Position numbers and translations under genes: made by a program. Below, piece by piece: positions 1 through 8,653 of a stretch of DNA of 64,000 nt; position 1 is the stretch's first letter, and each line of letters opens with the position of its first letter. The notes below the pieces were generated by a model. That model made no database searches. It was not told the origin of the DNA and was given only the letters and a program-made list of their open reading frames with translations. The stretch is from Streptomyces sp. NBC_00690 (lineage in GTDB: Bacteria > Actinomycetota > Actinomycetes > Streptomycetales > Streptomycetaceae), in NCBI RefSeq assembly GCF_036226685.1, contig NZ_CP109009.1, positions 3,844,001-3,908,000 on the forward strand, written 5' to 3'.

Positions 1-1338
1 GGGCTGCGGCGGCTCTACGGGCCCGAGGCGGAAACCGACCCCGCGCAGATGTACGAGGCGTTGCGCCGCGAACACGGCCCGGTCGCCCCCGTCCTGCTGC
101 ACGGCGACATCCCGGCGTGGGTGGTGCTCGGTCACCGCGAGAACCTCGAAGTGATGCGCACGCCGTCGCTGTTCTCCCGGGACTCCCGCCGCTGGACGGC
201 GTTCCAGGAGGGGAAGATCGCCGCCGACTCGCCACTGATGCCGATGGTGGGCTGGCAGCCGCTCTGTGTCTTCGCCGACGGCGCCGAGCACACCCGCTTG
301 CGACAGGCGGTCATCGACGGGCTCGACCAGTTCGACCGTCACGGAGTACGGCGCTATGTGGTGCGCCATACAGACCAGTTGGTGGAGGCGTTCGCCGCGA
401 CGGGCCGGATGGACCTCGTCCATGACTACGCCGAACGTCTGCCGATGCTGGTGATGACCCAACTGCTGGGCATGCAGGCGACCGAGGACGGCCCCGACCT
501 GGTGGAGCCGACCCTCGATCTGATGCGGGGCACCGAAACGGCCCTGGCCAGCAATGAGGTGGTCACCAAGACCCTGCGCGAACTGGTGCAGAACAAGAAG
601 CGGAAGCCCGGCCGAGACCTCGCGTCACGGCTCATCGCCCATGAGTCGAAGCTGACCGACGAAGAGATCGTGGAGCATCTGCGGTTGGTGCTGGTCGCCG
701 CCCACGAGGGCACCGTGAACCTCATCGCCAACGCCCTGCGCCTGATTCTCACCGACCCACGGTTCCGCGCCAGCCTCTCCGGTGGCCAGATGACCCTGCC
801 GGATGCCCTTGAGCAAGTGATGTGGGACACCCCGCCCATAGCCATGGTGCCCGGCCGCTGGGCCACCGGTGACACCGTGATCGGAGGCCAGCAGATCAAG
901 GAGGGCGACCTCCTGGTACTGGGCCTGGCACCGGGCAATACGGATCCGGCCATCCGTCCCGACCTGTCGGCACCGGTCCACGGCAACCGCTCCCACCTCG
1001 CCTTCAGCAGCGGACCCCATGAGTGCCCGGGGCGCGACATCGGCCGCGCCATCGCGGACACCGGCATCGACCGGTTGCTGACCCTGCTCAAGGGAGTGCA
1101 ACTGGCCGTGCCGGAAGGTGAACTCACCACGGATGGAGCCTGGTTGACCCGTCGAGTGGCAGCCCTTCCGGTTCAGTTCACCCCCTGGCGCACGGGCGAT
1201 GAAGGCACGATCAGCACGGCCGTTCCGGTGTCACAACCGCTGCCCGCGACCGCTCCCCACACCGCGAGCACGCCCGTCCCCGCTCCCGCCGCAACGACCG
1301 ACGGACCCTGGTGGAAGTCGCTGCTCTTCTGGCGGTAG
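1..1338 (+). CDS. Cytochrome P450, CYP157-like, 5' end outside the window
   Basis: The reading frame is open from base 1, so the true start lies upstream. The first in-window Met is at 49 and leaves 429 residues. The heme-binding loop FSSGPHECPGR places the ligand Cys at residue 326 counted from that Met, and an AHEGT I-helix motif is present. The K-helix ExxR motif, nearly universal in P450s, is replaced by EQVMW at residues 255-259. The CYP157 family of streptomycetes is known for this loss and usually follows conservon (cvn) operons encoding a sensor, roadblock, DUF742 and GTPase proteins. I therefore infer a cvn operon just left of the window. The last 50 or so residues are a Pro/Ala-rich tail ending in WWKSLLFWR. 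The substrate is unknown. Confidence 0.9.
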   Translation, partial: GLRRLYGPEAETDPAQMYEALRREHGPVAPVLLHGDIPAWVVLGHRENLEVMRTPSLFSRDSRRWTAFQEGKIAADSPLMPMVGWQPLCVFADGAEHTRLRQAVIDGLDQFDRHGVRRYVVRHTDQLVEAFAATGRMDLVHDYAERLPMLVMTQLLGMQATEDGPDLVEPTLDLMRGTETALASNEVVTKTLRELVQNKKRKPGRDLASRLIAHESKLTDEEIVEHLRLVLVAAHEGTVNLIANALRLILTDPRFRASLSGGQMTLPDALEQVMWDTPPIAMVPGRWATGDTVIGGQQIKEGDLLVLGLAPGNTDPAIRPDLSAPVHGNRSHLAFSSGPHECPGRDIGRAIADTGIDRLLTLLKGVQLAVPEGELTTDGAWLTRRVAALPVQFTPWRTGDEGTISTAVPVSQPLPATAPHTASTPVPAPAATTDGPWWKSLLFWR

Positions 1339-1373
1339 ACCGAACGCCCCTCCGCCGCACCGGAGGGACACCG

Positions 1374-1439
1374 CGAAGCCCCCGTCTCCCCTCGATGCCG
1401 CCGATGCCCTCCATCGGCAGCGGGGAAGCGGGGGCTTCG
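1374..1439 (+). terminator. Hairpin terminator after the first P450
   Basis: Arms CGAAGCCCCCGTCTCCCC (1374-1391) and GGGGAAGCGGGGGCTTCG (1422-1439) pair at 16 of 18 positions. The loop contains a smaller hairpin, CCGATG/CATCGG. It begins 35 bases after the P450 stop. No T-tract follows, which is common for streptomycete terminators. Confidence 0.6.
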
Positions 1440-1502
1440 TGCTGTGCGGCACATCGGCCGGGTGGAGTTGAGGCCCCATTGGAATGGCCGAGAACCATCG
1501 AT

Positions 1503-1517
1503 ACTATGCGCGATAGT
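1503..1517. promoter_or_regulatory. Palindromic operator candidate upstream of the second P450
   Basis: ACTAT-GCGCG-ATAGT is a perfect 5-bp inverted repeat in an A/T-rich island about 95 bases before the second P450 gene. ATCGAT on the left and TGAT on the right extend it weakly. Position and symmetry suit a regulator site, but no named consensus was recognised. Confidence 0.35.
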
Positions 1518-1609
1518 TGATCACCGCCGCCGTCGTTCCCCCACACCGTCCCCGTACCGGACTGCACTCACCCCGCGGTCCGGAGTCGCGCATGCCCCGC
1601 TGAAAGGAC

Positions 1610-2959
1610 ATGTCGGTGTCGCTTGAGTTGTCGGCCATTCCCCGTGCACCCGGCGCGATCCCCCTCCTCGGTCACACCATCAAACTGATGCGCGGACCGC
1701 TCGCCTTCGTGAGGTCCCTGCGGGAGAGCGGCGAATTCGTCCGAGTGGACATCGGCACCCTCCCGGTCTGCTTCGCCACCAGCCCTTCCCTCGTCCACGA
1801 AGTCACGGTCAGCAAGGCGCGCAGCTTCGAGAAGGGCCGGTTGTTCCAGCGCGTGCGGCCCCTGGTGGGCAATGGCCTGGCGACCGCGGACGGGGACACC
1901 CACCGCCGGCGCCGCCGGCTGATGCAGCCGATGTTCCACCGGCAGCAGATAGCCGGCTATGTGGAGGTGATGGAAAGCCACGCCGATGCGGTGGCCGAGT
2001 CCTGGACGCCGGGCCAGCGCATCGACGTGAACCACGAGGTGACCTCGCTGACCATCCGGACCTTGGCCGAAACCTTGTTCTCCGCCGAGATCGGCCGAGA
2101 GGCGGTGACTACGGTCGGCCGTGAACTGCCGGTCATCATGAAGAACATGCTGATGCGCACGGCATCGCCCCAACTCCTCGACGGACTGCCACTGTGGCGC
2201 TCCTTCGACCGGGCGACCGCCAATATGCGGTCGGTCATCGACCGTCTGGTGGTGCAGACCCGGGCCTCGGGGCAGCAGGCCGGCCAGCCCGACCTCCTGT
2301 CCGTACTGCTCGAAGCCCGGGAGGCCGACACCGGAGATGCACTGACCGACGAGGAGGTGCGCGATGAACTGGTCACCATCCTCTTCGCCGGCAGCGAGAC
2401 CACCGCGTCGGTCCTCAGTTGGGCCCTCCACCACCTTTCACAACACCCCGAGATAGCCCGGGCCGCGGCAGATGAGATCGAGCGGGTCACGGACGGTGGG
2501 CCCGTGGGCTTCGCGGAGGTGCCCCAACTCTCGCTGATACAAAGGGTGCTCGACGAGTCCCTACGGCTGCACGGCGTGGTCCTCCTGATGCGTCGCGCGC
2601 TGGAGCCGGTGGAGATCGGCGGATACACACTGCCGGCCGGTACGGAAGTGGCCTTCAGCCTGTACGCCCTGCATCGAGACCCCGCGATCTACTCCGCACC
2701 CGATGTCTTCGATCCCGACCGATGGCTGCCCGAGCGCCGAGCCGAGTTGCCGCGGGAGGCCGTGGTCCCCTTCGGTTCCGGCAACCGCAAGTGCATCGGG
2801 GACGCGTTCGCCTGGACACAGGCCACGGTCACCCTGGCGGCGATCCTGCGACGTTGGCGGCTGAGCCCGGTGGAAGGCAACACTCCGCGCGAGATGCTGG
2901 CCGCCATGGCGAACCCGGACCGCGTCCTGATGACCGTCCATCCCCGCGGCGAGAGCTGA
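1610..2959 (+). CDS. Cytochrome P450 (terpenoid-oxidase-like class)
   Basis: A soluble P450 of 449 residues with every core motif: I-helix FAGSETTAS, K-helix ESLR, a PDVFDPDRW region and heme loop FGSGNRKCIG. It opens with a proline-rich hinge (IPRAPGAIPLLGH). The overall form resembles streptomycete CYP170/CYP183 sesquiterpene oxidases more than the short CYP105/CYP154 types, but no terpene synthase is nearby, so the substrate is open. AAAGGA lies only 2 bases before the ATG at 1610; the in-frame GTG at 1616 has better spacing and may be the real start. A terminator hairpin separates it from the upstream P450, so it is probably transcribed on its own. Confidence 0.9.
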   Translation: MSVSLELSAIPRAPGAIPLLGHTIKLMRGPLAFVRSLRESGEFVRVDIGTLPVCFATSPSLVHEVTVSKARSFEKGRLFQRVRPLVGNGLATADGDTHRRRRRLMQPMFHRQQIAGYVEVMESHADAVAESWTPGQRIDVNHEVTSLTIRTLAETLFSAEIGREAVTTVGRELPVIMKNMLMRTASPQLLDGLPLWRSFDRATANMRSVIDRLVVQTRASGQQAGQPDLLSVLLEAREADTGDALTDEEVRDELVTILFAGSETTASVLSWALHHLSQHPEIARAAADEIERVTDGGPVGFAEVPQLSLIQRVLDESLRLHGVVLLMRRALEPVEIGGYTLPAGTEVAFSLYALHRDPAIYSAPDVFDPDRWLPERRAELPREAVVPFGSGNRKCIGDAFAWTQATVTLAAILRRWRLSPVEGNTPREMLAAMANPDRVLMTVHPRGES

Positions 2960-3022
2960 GCCACTGCCTTCCGGCATTTCTGACACAACGTCACCCGGGC
3001 TGACGGCATCGAAACGGTGCCG

Positions 3023-4333
3023 TCAGCCGGCCCGGACCTCCTTGGGCCGTTGGGCCCCCTTCTGCCCGGACACGGACCCCCGCGGCCCCGGCCGTCGGAT
3101 CACCAACGACATCAGGGCCGCCACCGCGCACAGGGCACCGGCGCCGTACCAGACCACGTCATAGGAGCCGAAGACGTCCCGGGCGACCCCACCGGCGAAG
3201 GCGACGATCGCCGCGCCGACCTGGTGCGAGGCGAGCACCCACCCGAAGACGACAGCACTGTCGTCGCCGTAGTGCTCACGGCAGAGAGCGATCGTCGGCG
3301 GTACGGTCGCCACCCAGTCCAGCCCGTAGAACACAATGAAGAAGATCATCGGCGGTTGCACCGAGGGGGCGAGCAGCATGGGCAGGAAGAGCAGGCTGAT
3401 GCCCCGTAGCGCGTAGTAGATCGCGAGCAGTCGGCGAGCGGCGTAGCGGTCGGTGAACCAACCCGAGGCGATCGTGCCCACCACGTCGAACACCCCGATG
3501 ACGGCGAGCAGCGAGGCGGCTGCGGTGATCGGCATTCCATGGTCGTGGGCGGCCGGTACGAAATGAGTCTTCACCAGGCCGTTGGTGGAGGCGCCGCAGA
3601 TGGCGAAGGTCCCGGCGAGCAGCCAGAAGGGTCCGGTACGGGCGGCTCGGAACAACACCTTCAGCGCCCTGCTGGCGGCTCCGGGTACGGGGTCGGGCTT
3701 GGGGGTGAACTCCTCGGCTCCGTATGCGCTGGTGCCCACGTCGGCAGGGTGGTCCCGCAGCAGCAGCCAGACGAGGGGGACGACGGCGAGCGCGGACAGG
3801 GCGACGGTGATGGCGGCCGGTCGCCAGCCGTGCTGCTCCACCAGCCAGGACAGCAGCGGTAGGAAGACCAGTTGGCCCGAAGCGCCGGCCGCGGTGAGTA
3901 TTCCGGTGACGAGTCCGCGCCGCTGGACGAACCAGCGGTTGGTGACGGTCGCGGCAAAGGCAAGCGCCATGGAGCCGCTGCCCAGACCGACGAGCACCCC
4001 CCAGTACATGACCAGTTGCCAGGCGGTGGTCATCACGACGGTCAGCCCCGACCCCAGGGCGATCACCGCGAGTGCGACGGCGACGACCCGACGGATCCCG
4101 AAGCGGTCCATCAGCGCAGCGGCGAAGGGCGCGGTCAGCCCGTAGAGCGCGAGGTTGACCGATACGGCGAAGCCGATCGTGCCGCGCGACCAACCGAACT
4201 CCTCGTGCAGCGGGTCGATCAGCAGCCCGGGCAGCGAGGCGAAGCCGGCGGCGCCGATGATCGTGACGAAGGCGACGGCCGCAACGGACCAGGCGCGATG
4301 GAAACGGGGGGTTCTGAGCGGGGGTGCGGTCAC
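3023..4333 (-). CDS. Major facilitator superfamily transporter
   Basis: A 436-residue membrane protein with about twelve hydrophobic segments and an MFS loop (ALMDRFGIRR) between the second and third. The central loop around residues 190-220 is hydrophilic. The start is GTG. It is divergent from a GlxA-type regulator 170 bases away, an arrangement typical of a regulator controlling an exporter. Its closest look is to the oxalate/formate-antiporter-like and monocarboxylate group of MFS proteins. The substrate cannot be read from sequence. Confidence 0.85.
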   Translation of the reverse strand: MTAPPLRTPRFHRAWSVAAVAFVTIIGAAGFASLPGLLIDPLHEEFGWSRGTIGFAVSVNLALYGLTAPFAAALMDRFGIRRVVAVALAVIALGSGLTVVMTTAWQLVMYWGVLVGLGSGSMALAFAATVTNRWFVQRRGLVTGILTAAGASGQLVFLPLLSWLVEQHGWRPAAITVALSALAVVPLVWLLLRDHPADVGTSAYGAEEFTPKPDPVPGAASRALKVLFRAARTGPFWLLAGTFAICGASTNGLVKTHFVPAAHDHGMPITAAASLLAVIGVFDVVGTIASGWFTDRYAARRLLAIYYALRGISLLFLPMLLAPSVQPPMIFFIVFYGLDWVATVPPTIALCREHYGDDSAVVFGWVLASHQVGAAIVAFAGGVARDVFGSYDVVWYGAGALCAVAALMSLVIRRPGPRGSVSGQKGAQRPKEVRAG

Positions 4334-4502
4334 CCGTTCAGCATCCGTTCGGCGATCAGCCCCAGCGAGTGGCCCGAAGGACAGGCTTCGCTAGGATCGG
4401 GCCAACGCCTGCGCCGACATGGGTGCCAGCGCTGCCGGCCGGCGGATCGGCGACCCGAGCCCAAGACCGGTGACCGGTCGTACCGCGTTCGAAGGAGGCT
4501 CC

Positions 4503-5486
4503 TTGTCCGGCTCACTCCACCGCGTGGTGGTCCTCGCACTCCCCATGACCATCCCGTTCGAACTGAGCACCCCGCACCGGATCTTCGGCCGGGCGTACTC
4601 GGCCGCGGGGGAACAGCTCTACGAGGTCATCACCTGCGCCCCGGAGCCCGGGCTCGTCTCCACCCAGGCGGACTTCCAACTCCATGTGCCGAACGGCCCC
4701 GAGGAGCTGGAGAGGGCGGACACCGTGATCGTTCCGGCCAGCTACGGGCCCCCCGGCCTCTTCGAGGAGGGACGGCTACCGGACGACCTCGCCGCGCTCT
4801 TCGCCCGCATACGGCCGGGTGCGCGCATCGCATCGATCTGCACCGGCAGCTTCTTCCTCGCCGCAGCCGGTCTGCTCGACGGCAGACCGGCCACCACCCA
4901 CTGGGCCTGGACGGAACGCTTCAAGCGACTCTTCCCCGCCGTCTCCGTGGACGCGGACGTGCTTTACGTAGACGACGGAGACATCCTGACCTCCGCTGGT
5001 GTGGCGGCCGGCATCGACCTCTGCATCCATCTGGTCCGTCGTGACCACGGGGCGGCCGTCGCCAACGACACGGCCCGCAAGAGCGTCGTACCGCCGCACC
5101 GCGACGGCGGCCAGGCGCAGTACATCCTGCGCCCGGTCCCCGAAGCCGAGTCGGCGAGCACCGCCGCCGCACGGGAATGGGCGCTGCGACACCTCGGCGA
5201 CTCGCTCCAGTTGCGGGACCTGGCCGAGTGCGAGTCGATGAGCGTCCGTTCCTTCACCCGACGGTTCCGTGCGGAGATGGGCGTGAGCCCGGGGCAGTGG
5301 CTCACCCAACAGCGGGTGGAGCGGGCGCGCCAACTCCTGGAGGCCACCGACCGGTCGATCGACCTCGTGGCACAGGAGTGCGGTTTCGGTACGGCCCAGT
5401 CGCTGCGGCAGCACTTCCAAGGGGCGCTGGGCGTGGCTCCCACGGTCTACCGGCGGACCTTCCGGAGCAATGGAGCCCGCTGCTAG
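4503..5486 (+). CDS. GlxA family transcriptional regulator (DJ-1/PfpI plus AraC domains)
   Basis: A 327-residue regulator. Residues 1 to about 170 form a DJ-1/PfpI (class I amidotransferase-like) fold with the nucleophile-elbow segment ASICTGSFFLAAAGLLDG. Residues about 225-320 carry the two helix-turn-helix units of an AraC DNA-binding domain (SVRSFTRRFRAEMGVSPGQW). I chose the TTG at 4503 because GAAGGAGG ends about 5 bases upstream; a longer in-frame ATG at 4419 has no ribosome site. Family members often sense small metabolites through the DJ-1 domain. The divergent MFS gene is the obvious target. Confidence 0.88.
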   Translation: MSGSLHRVVVLALPMTIPFELSTPHRIFGRAYSAAGEQLYEVITCAPEPGLVSTQADFQLHVPNGPEELERADTVIVPASYGPPGLFEEGRLPDDLAALFARIRPGARIASICTGSFFLAAAGLLDGRPATTHWAWTERFKRLFPAVSVDADVLYVDDGDILTSAGVAAGIDLCIHLVRRDHGAAVANDTARKSVVPPHRDGGQAQYILRPVPEAESASTAAAREWALRHLGDSLQLRDLAECESMSVRSFTRRFRAEMGVSPGQWLTQQRVERARQLLEATDRSIDLVAQECGFGTAQSLRQHFQGALGVAPTVYRRTFRSNGARC

Positions 5487-5529
5487 GGCGTAGGGACCGG
5501 ACTTCGGCATCGCTTCGACGGCAACCGCG

Positions 5530-5614
5530 CCGGCACGGGCCCGCCGTGCGGTCGTTCCCCTTCGGCAGCAGCCGGTCGGGGAACGAACCGCAGCGATGGC
5601 GGGCCCGGCATCGG
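5530..5614. terminator. Bidirectional terminator between convergent genes
   Basis: A long imperfect inverted repeat pairs a left arm containing GGGCCCGCC and CGTTCCCC with a right arm containing GGGGAACG and GGCGGGCCC. It fills the space between the convergent GlxA-type regulator and the ATP-binding protein, so it could stop transcripts from both sides. Confidence 0.6.
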
Positions 5615-5616
5615 CC

Positions 5617-6075
5617 TCAGCGACGAGCGGTGGCGAGCCGTCGGGCGACCACGCGCCCGTAGGCGACATCGGGTACGCCCCGATCGACCTCGCACCAGAT
5701 CGACTTGCCCGAGCCTTCCGGCTTCCAGCCCCATCGATCCGCGAGGCCGTCCACCAACTCCAGTCCGCGCCCATTGGTGTCATCACCGTCGGCGTGGCGC
5801 TGACGGGGCGGTCTGGAGCAGTTGTCGGCCACCTCGACCCGGACGGTGCCCGCCTCGGCCACGCCCGCCCCGAAGAGCATCCGGAGAACGGCCGGGCAAC
5901 CCGTGTGGACCACGGCGTTGGTGACCAGCTCCGAAATCAACAGGATCAAGGTGTCGGCCAGCGGCTCGTCAGGCCCTATCCCGGAGCCTACGAGCCGCGA
6001 CCTGGCCCATCTCCGAGCTCGTCCCACCTCCGCGGGATCGGGTCCGACCTCCAACTGAACCTGGAGCACCTGCAC
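5617..6075 (-). CDS. ATP-binding protein, anti-sigma-factor-like (HATPase_c_2)
   Basis: A 152-residue single-domain GHKL ATPase of the RsbW/SpoIIAB-like group common in streptomycetes. The N-box is ELVTNAVVHT, the G1 Asp lies in EVADNCSRP, and the G2 glycine box is NGRGLELVDGLADRWGW. Such proteins bind sigma factors or phosphorylate STAS-domain antagonists on Ser. An STAS protein and an ECF sigma gene lie within 3 kb, but no direct operon link exists. The GTG start at 6075 is forced because an in-frame stop lies two codons upstream. Confidence 0.85.
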   Translation of the reverse strand: MQVLQVQLEVGPDPAEVGRARRWARSRLVGSGIGPDEPLADTLILLISELVTNAVVHTGCPAVLRMLFGAGVAEAGTVRVEVADNCSRPPRQRHADGDDTNGRGLELVDGLADRWGWKPEGSGKSIWCEVDRGVPDVAYGRVVARRLATARR

Positions 6076-6175
6076 CGCTCACACCATCCGAACCGGCGGA
6101 CACATCGCCTCGCGCCTCGACTGGGTCATCGACCTCGACCAGGTCACTGAAAGTGACTCCCTTGCGAGACAGCAT

Positions 6176-7120
6176 GGTTGACGTACAGTCACCGCAACAA
6201 GCGCTTCGGGCATATTCCAGCGTGAAGGATTACCCATGCCGCATGCTGTGCGACGCGCGCTGCGGGGAGTCGAACAGACGCTCGCGACCTTGTGGGCCAG
6301 GGGAATCATTCCGACTCGCATCTCACGGAGCGTACCGGAGGCGAGCCCTCCCCATGGGCAGTGACGGCAGACCGAAGGACACAACCCGATATCAACGCTG
6401 CGTCACCCCAGCAACGATGGGACCCCTCTCCCCACCCTTCCCGTGTGCATCCGGTCACCGGCTCCTGGCGCAAGGGCCCCGCCGTCCGGTCGACGCCCCG
6501 CTGGGCCCCGGGGCTGCACGGACCTCGCCGCGATCCGCCGGGTTCCGGGCCTGTCAGGGCCGTGGACCTCCTGTCGAGGCGGCGCGCCGGAACGGTTTCG
6601 GCCCCGCTGGAGCGACCGGTCCGACAGCTCGCACGAGGGTGGTTGCACACGGTGTCGAGACCGACGGCGAGGGCCTGGAGTTCCGTCGTACGAGCCCCTG
6701 GAAGACGTGCGCTTGACGTTCCGGACCGTGCACCGGACCACCCGAATCGCTCAAACCCCTTGGCGTGGCGCCTGGGCGAGATGGGCTACGCCCGTCCGGC
6801 AGAAGCTCCGCACGGCACTCCTTGGAGTGAGGAGGGGGGCGCATGTTCGGGCGGCTTCCTCGTCAGGGAAGCCGTTGCGACGGGCGGGTGGGGAACGTGC
6901 TGCCGGTCGGACGGTTCACGACCGGGGACGGTACGAGATCGAACCAGCGGGCTCGGGGGACGACGGGCTCGTGGGACGACGGGCGGGCATGGGGGCCAGC
7001 GGGCAGGGGACGCGGCCGTCGTCATCGCCGTCCCGTACGAACGCACCGGGAACCACCGGACCGCGCACGGGTCGGGTGGGTGGGCGGCGGATGGGCGGTG
7101 GGGTGGAGCACGTCGATTCC
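6176..7120. other. Gene-poor stretch, no supported coding region
   Basis: About 950 bases without a convincing gene. Several frames stay open on both strands, but none shows the strong third-position G/C bias of neighbouring genes or a recognisable domain. The best small candidate starts at ATG 6236 (about 42 codons, no clear ribosome site). The segment may be the decayed remains of a gene once adjoining the ATPase. Confidence 0.4.
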
Positions 7121-7182
7121 CCGCACCGGCCCAGTAGATCTGAGCCGGTGCGGCCGAAGCCCTCGGGAATCGACCCGAGGGC
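7121..7182 (-). terminator. Two hairpins downstream of the EF-hand gene
   Basis: CCGCACCGGC (7121-7130) pairs with GCCGGTGCGG (7144-7153), and GCCCTCGGG (7159-7167) pairs with CCCGAGGGC (7174-7182). Both are perfect. The second ends 13 bases from the stop of the leftward EF-hand gene. The pair could end that transcript and block readthrough from the left. Confidence 0.6.
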
Positions 7183-7195
7183 GGGATACCTGAGG

Positions 7196-7711
7196 TCAGG
7201 GCTGCTCAGGGGTCACGTAGTACCCGGCGAAGGCGGCCAGGATCTCCTCCTCGGTGATCCGACCGTCGTCGTCGGCGTCCAACCCGCGCGCCACCTCCCC
7301 CGCGAGGGAGGCGTCCACACCCAGTACCGTCAGCACCCGCTCGGCCGCCGACCGTGTCACGCCGCCGCCGTCCTCATCGGCGACCGCGACCACGGCGTGG
7401 AGGAAGGGACGGGCGATCTCGGCGAACCGCTTCGGATTGTCCCGCAGCCGCTTCACCGCACCCGTGATGAACTCCTGTCGACTCACGCGCTGGTCGCCGT
7501 CCACGTCGGCGATTCCCGCCATGCCCTGCCAGAACGCCTCCGCGCCGTTGTAGAGGGCCTGCCCCTTGTCCGAGCGTGCGGTCGTGGAGAACTCGGCGAG
7601 CAGCCTGGCGGCTGTCCCGCTGAAGTCCTCGCGGTCGATAAAGCCGTTGCCGTCCTGATCGAAGGCGGCGAAACGAGACGCGATCTTGCGCTCGTACTCT
7701 GCGCTGTCCAT
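7196..7711 (-). CDS. EF-hand calcium-binding protein (calerythrin-like)
   Basis: A 171-residue cytosolic protein with four EF-hand positions. Loops DQDGNGFIDRED (about 19-30), DVDGDQRVSRQE (about 68-79) and DADDDGRITEEE (near 146) fit the Ca2+-ligand pattern. The third, DEDGGGVTRSAA (near 112), lacks the final acidic ligand and is probably degenerate. Four EF-hand slots with one broken and this length match calerythrin of Saccharopolyspora and the streptomycete Cab proteins. These act as Ca2+ buffers or sensors. The gene stands alone, flanked by hairpins downstream. Confidence 0.93.
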   Translation of the reverse strand: MDSAEYERKIASRFAAFDQDGNGFIDREDFSGTAARLLAEFSTTARSDKGQALYNGAEAFWQGMAGIADVDGDQRVSRQEFITGAVKRLRDNPKRFAEIARPFLHAVVAVADEDGGGVTRSAAERVLTVLGVDASLAGEVARGLDADDDGRITEEEILAAFAGYYVTPEQP

Positions 7712-7812
7712 GCGGGGAGAGTACGGCCCCGAAACCCTGAAGGGTGCAGGTACCCGTCAAATTAACCTGAGCTCATCTGCGAGCTGGTATTTTCCGCAGC
7801 TCAGCGACCGAC

Positions 7813-8274
7813 TCAGGCGGAGAGAGCCTCCGCTTCCCCGTTGGGCGCGGTGCCCGCCGAACGCCCCTGACCACGGCCCGCCGCGGCGACCGGAAAGGTC
7901 GCCGGTCCCGTCCCGGAAGCGGTCGCGGCGAGCGTCGAGTCATGGACGTCGAACAGTCGGCGCACGCCGAGCGCGCCCAGCACCCTGTTGACATGCGCCG
8001 GTTCGGCGGAGCCCACCGGCCCCCGAGCGGGCAGCACCAAGCGGAGTCGTCCGCCGCAGGAGTGCAACAGCCGACGGGCGGCGATCAACACGCCCACCCC
8101 ACTGGAGTCGCAGAACACCACTTCCGAAAGGTCGAGCACCACGTTCCGGCGACCCGCTGCGACGGCCTCGTGCACCTGCTGACGAACCCGGGGCGAGGAC
8201 ACGAGGTCCAACTCGCCCCTGATGCACAGTACGTTCCACGCGCCCCGCCGGGTCTCGTCCACCTTCAGCGTCAC
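7813..8274 (-). CDS. STAS-domain anti-sigma factor antagonist
   Basis: A 153-residue protein whose first 110 residues form an STAS domain. The segment DLSEVVFCDSSGVGVLIAAR contains the Ser that partner kinases phosphorylate in SpoIIAA/RsbV/BldG-like proteins. A low-complexity Ala/Gly/Arg tail follows. I chose GTG 8274 because GCGGAGG lies 9 bases upstream; the in-frame extension to 8490 has no similarity to the family. It probably frees a sigma factor by binding an anti-sigma ATPase, for which the product at 5617-6075 is a nearby candidate. Confidence 0.85.
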   Translation of the reverse strand: MTLKVDETRRGAWNVLCIRGELDLVSSPRVRQQVHEAVAAGRRNVVLDLSEVVFCDSSGVGVLIAARRLLHSCGGRLRLVLPARGPVGSAEPAHVNRVLGALGVRRLFDVHDSTLAATASGTGPATFPVAAAGRGQGRSAGTAPNGEAEALSA

Positions 8275-8653
8275 TGCCTGAAACCTCCGCTTGCGCCCTG
8301 GTGCCCCTGTCGAACCCGATCCGGACCGTGCCGCACAACCACGAGCGAACCCGTTTGCGATTCGCAGCAGGGGAAACCTGATGCGGAACCGGGAACGGAA
8401 TTCACGCTTCTGGCCCGCCTTCCCTGTCAGCCAGGCATGAAACCCCTTACTGGTGGCAGGTTTCAGGCAGGACCGGAGGCTCACTACCATCTCCGTCTTC
8501 CCTTAGGGGCGCACTTAGCGCAAACAGGCGTGCGTCCTGGACGGCCGCATTACATTCGAAAGGGGGCGACACCGGCCGCAGACAGGCGCCGGCGCGCTCG
8601 CGTCGACGCTGACCGGCACAGGAGCAGACCGCAGGGAAGGCTTTGGGGGCCGC
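8275..8653. other. Divergent intergenic region between STAS and ECF sigma genes
   Basis: A 379-base region carrying the promoters of both divergent genes. I did not find a clear -35/-10 pair or a sigma-B-type GTTT...GGGTA box at proper spacing. No open frame here looks coding. Confidence 0.5.

Noticed and set aside
4776..5786. A leftward 336-codon frame across the GlxA-type regulator and beyond
   Set aside because: It is antisense to a gene with two clear domains and lacks its own motifs.
6443..7765. A 440-codon rightward frame through the gene-poor stretch and over the EF-hand gene
   Set aside because: Codon use is not gene-like before 7195, and after that it is antisense to a clear EF-hand gene.
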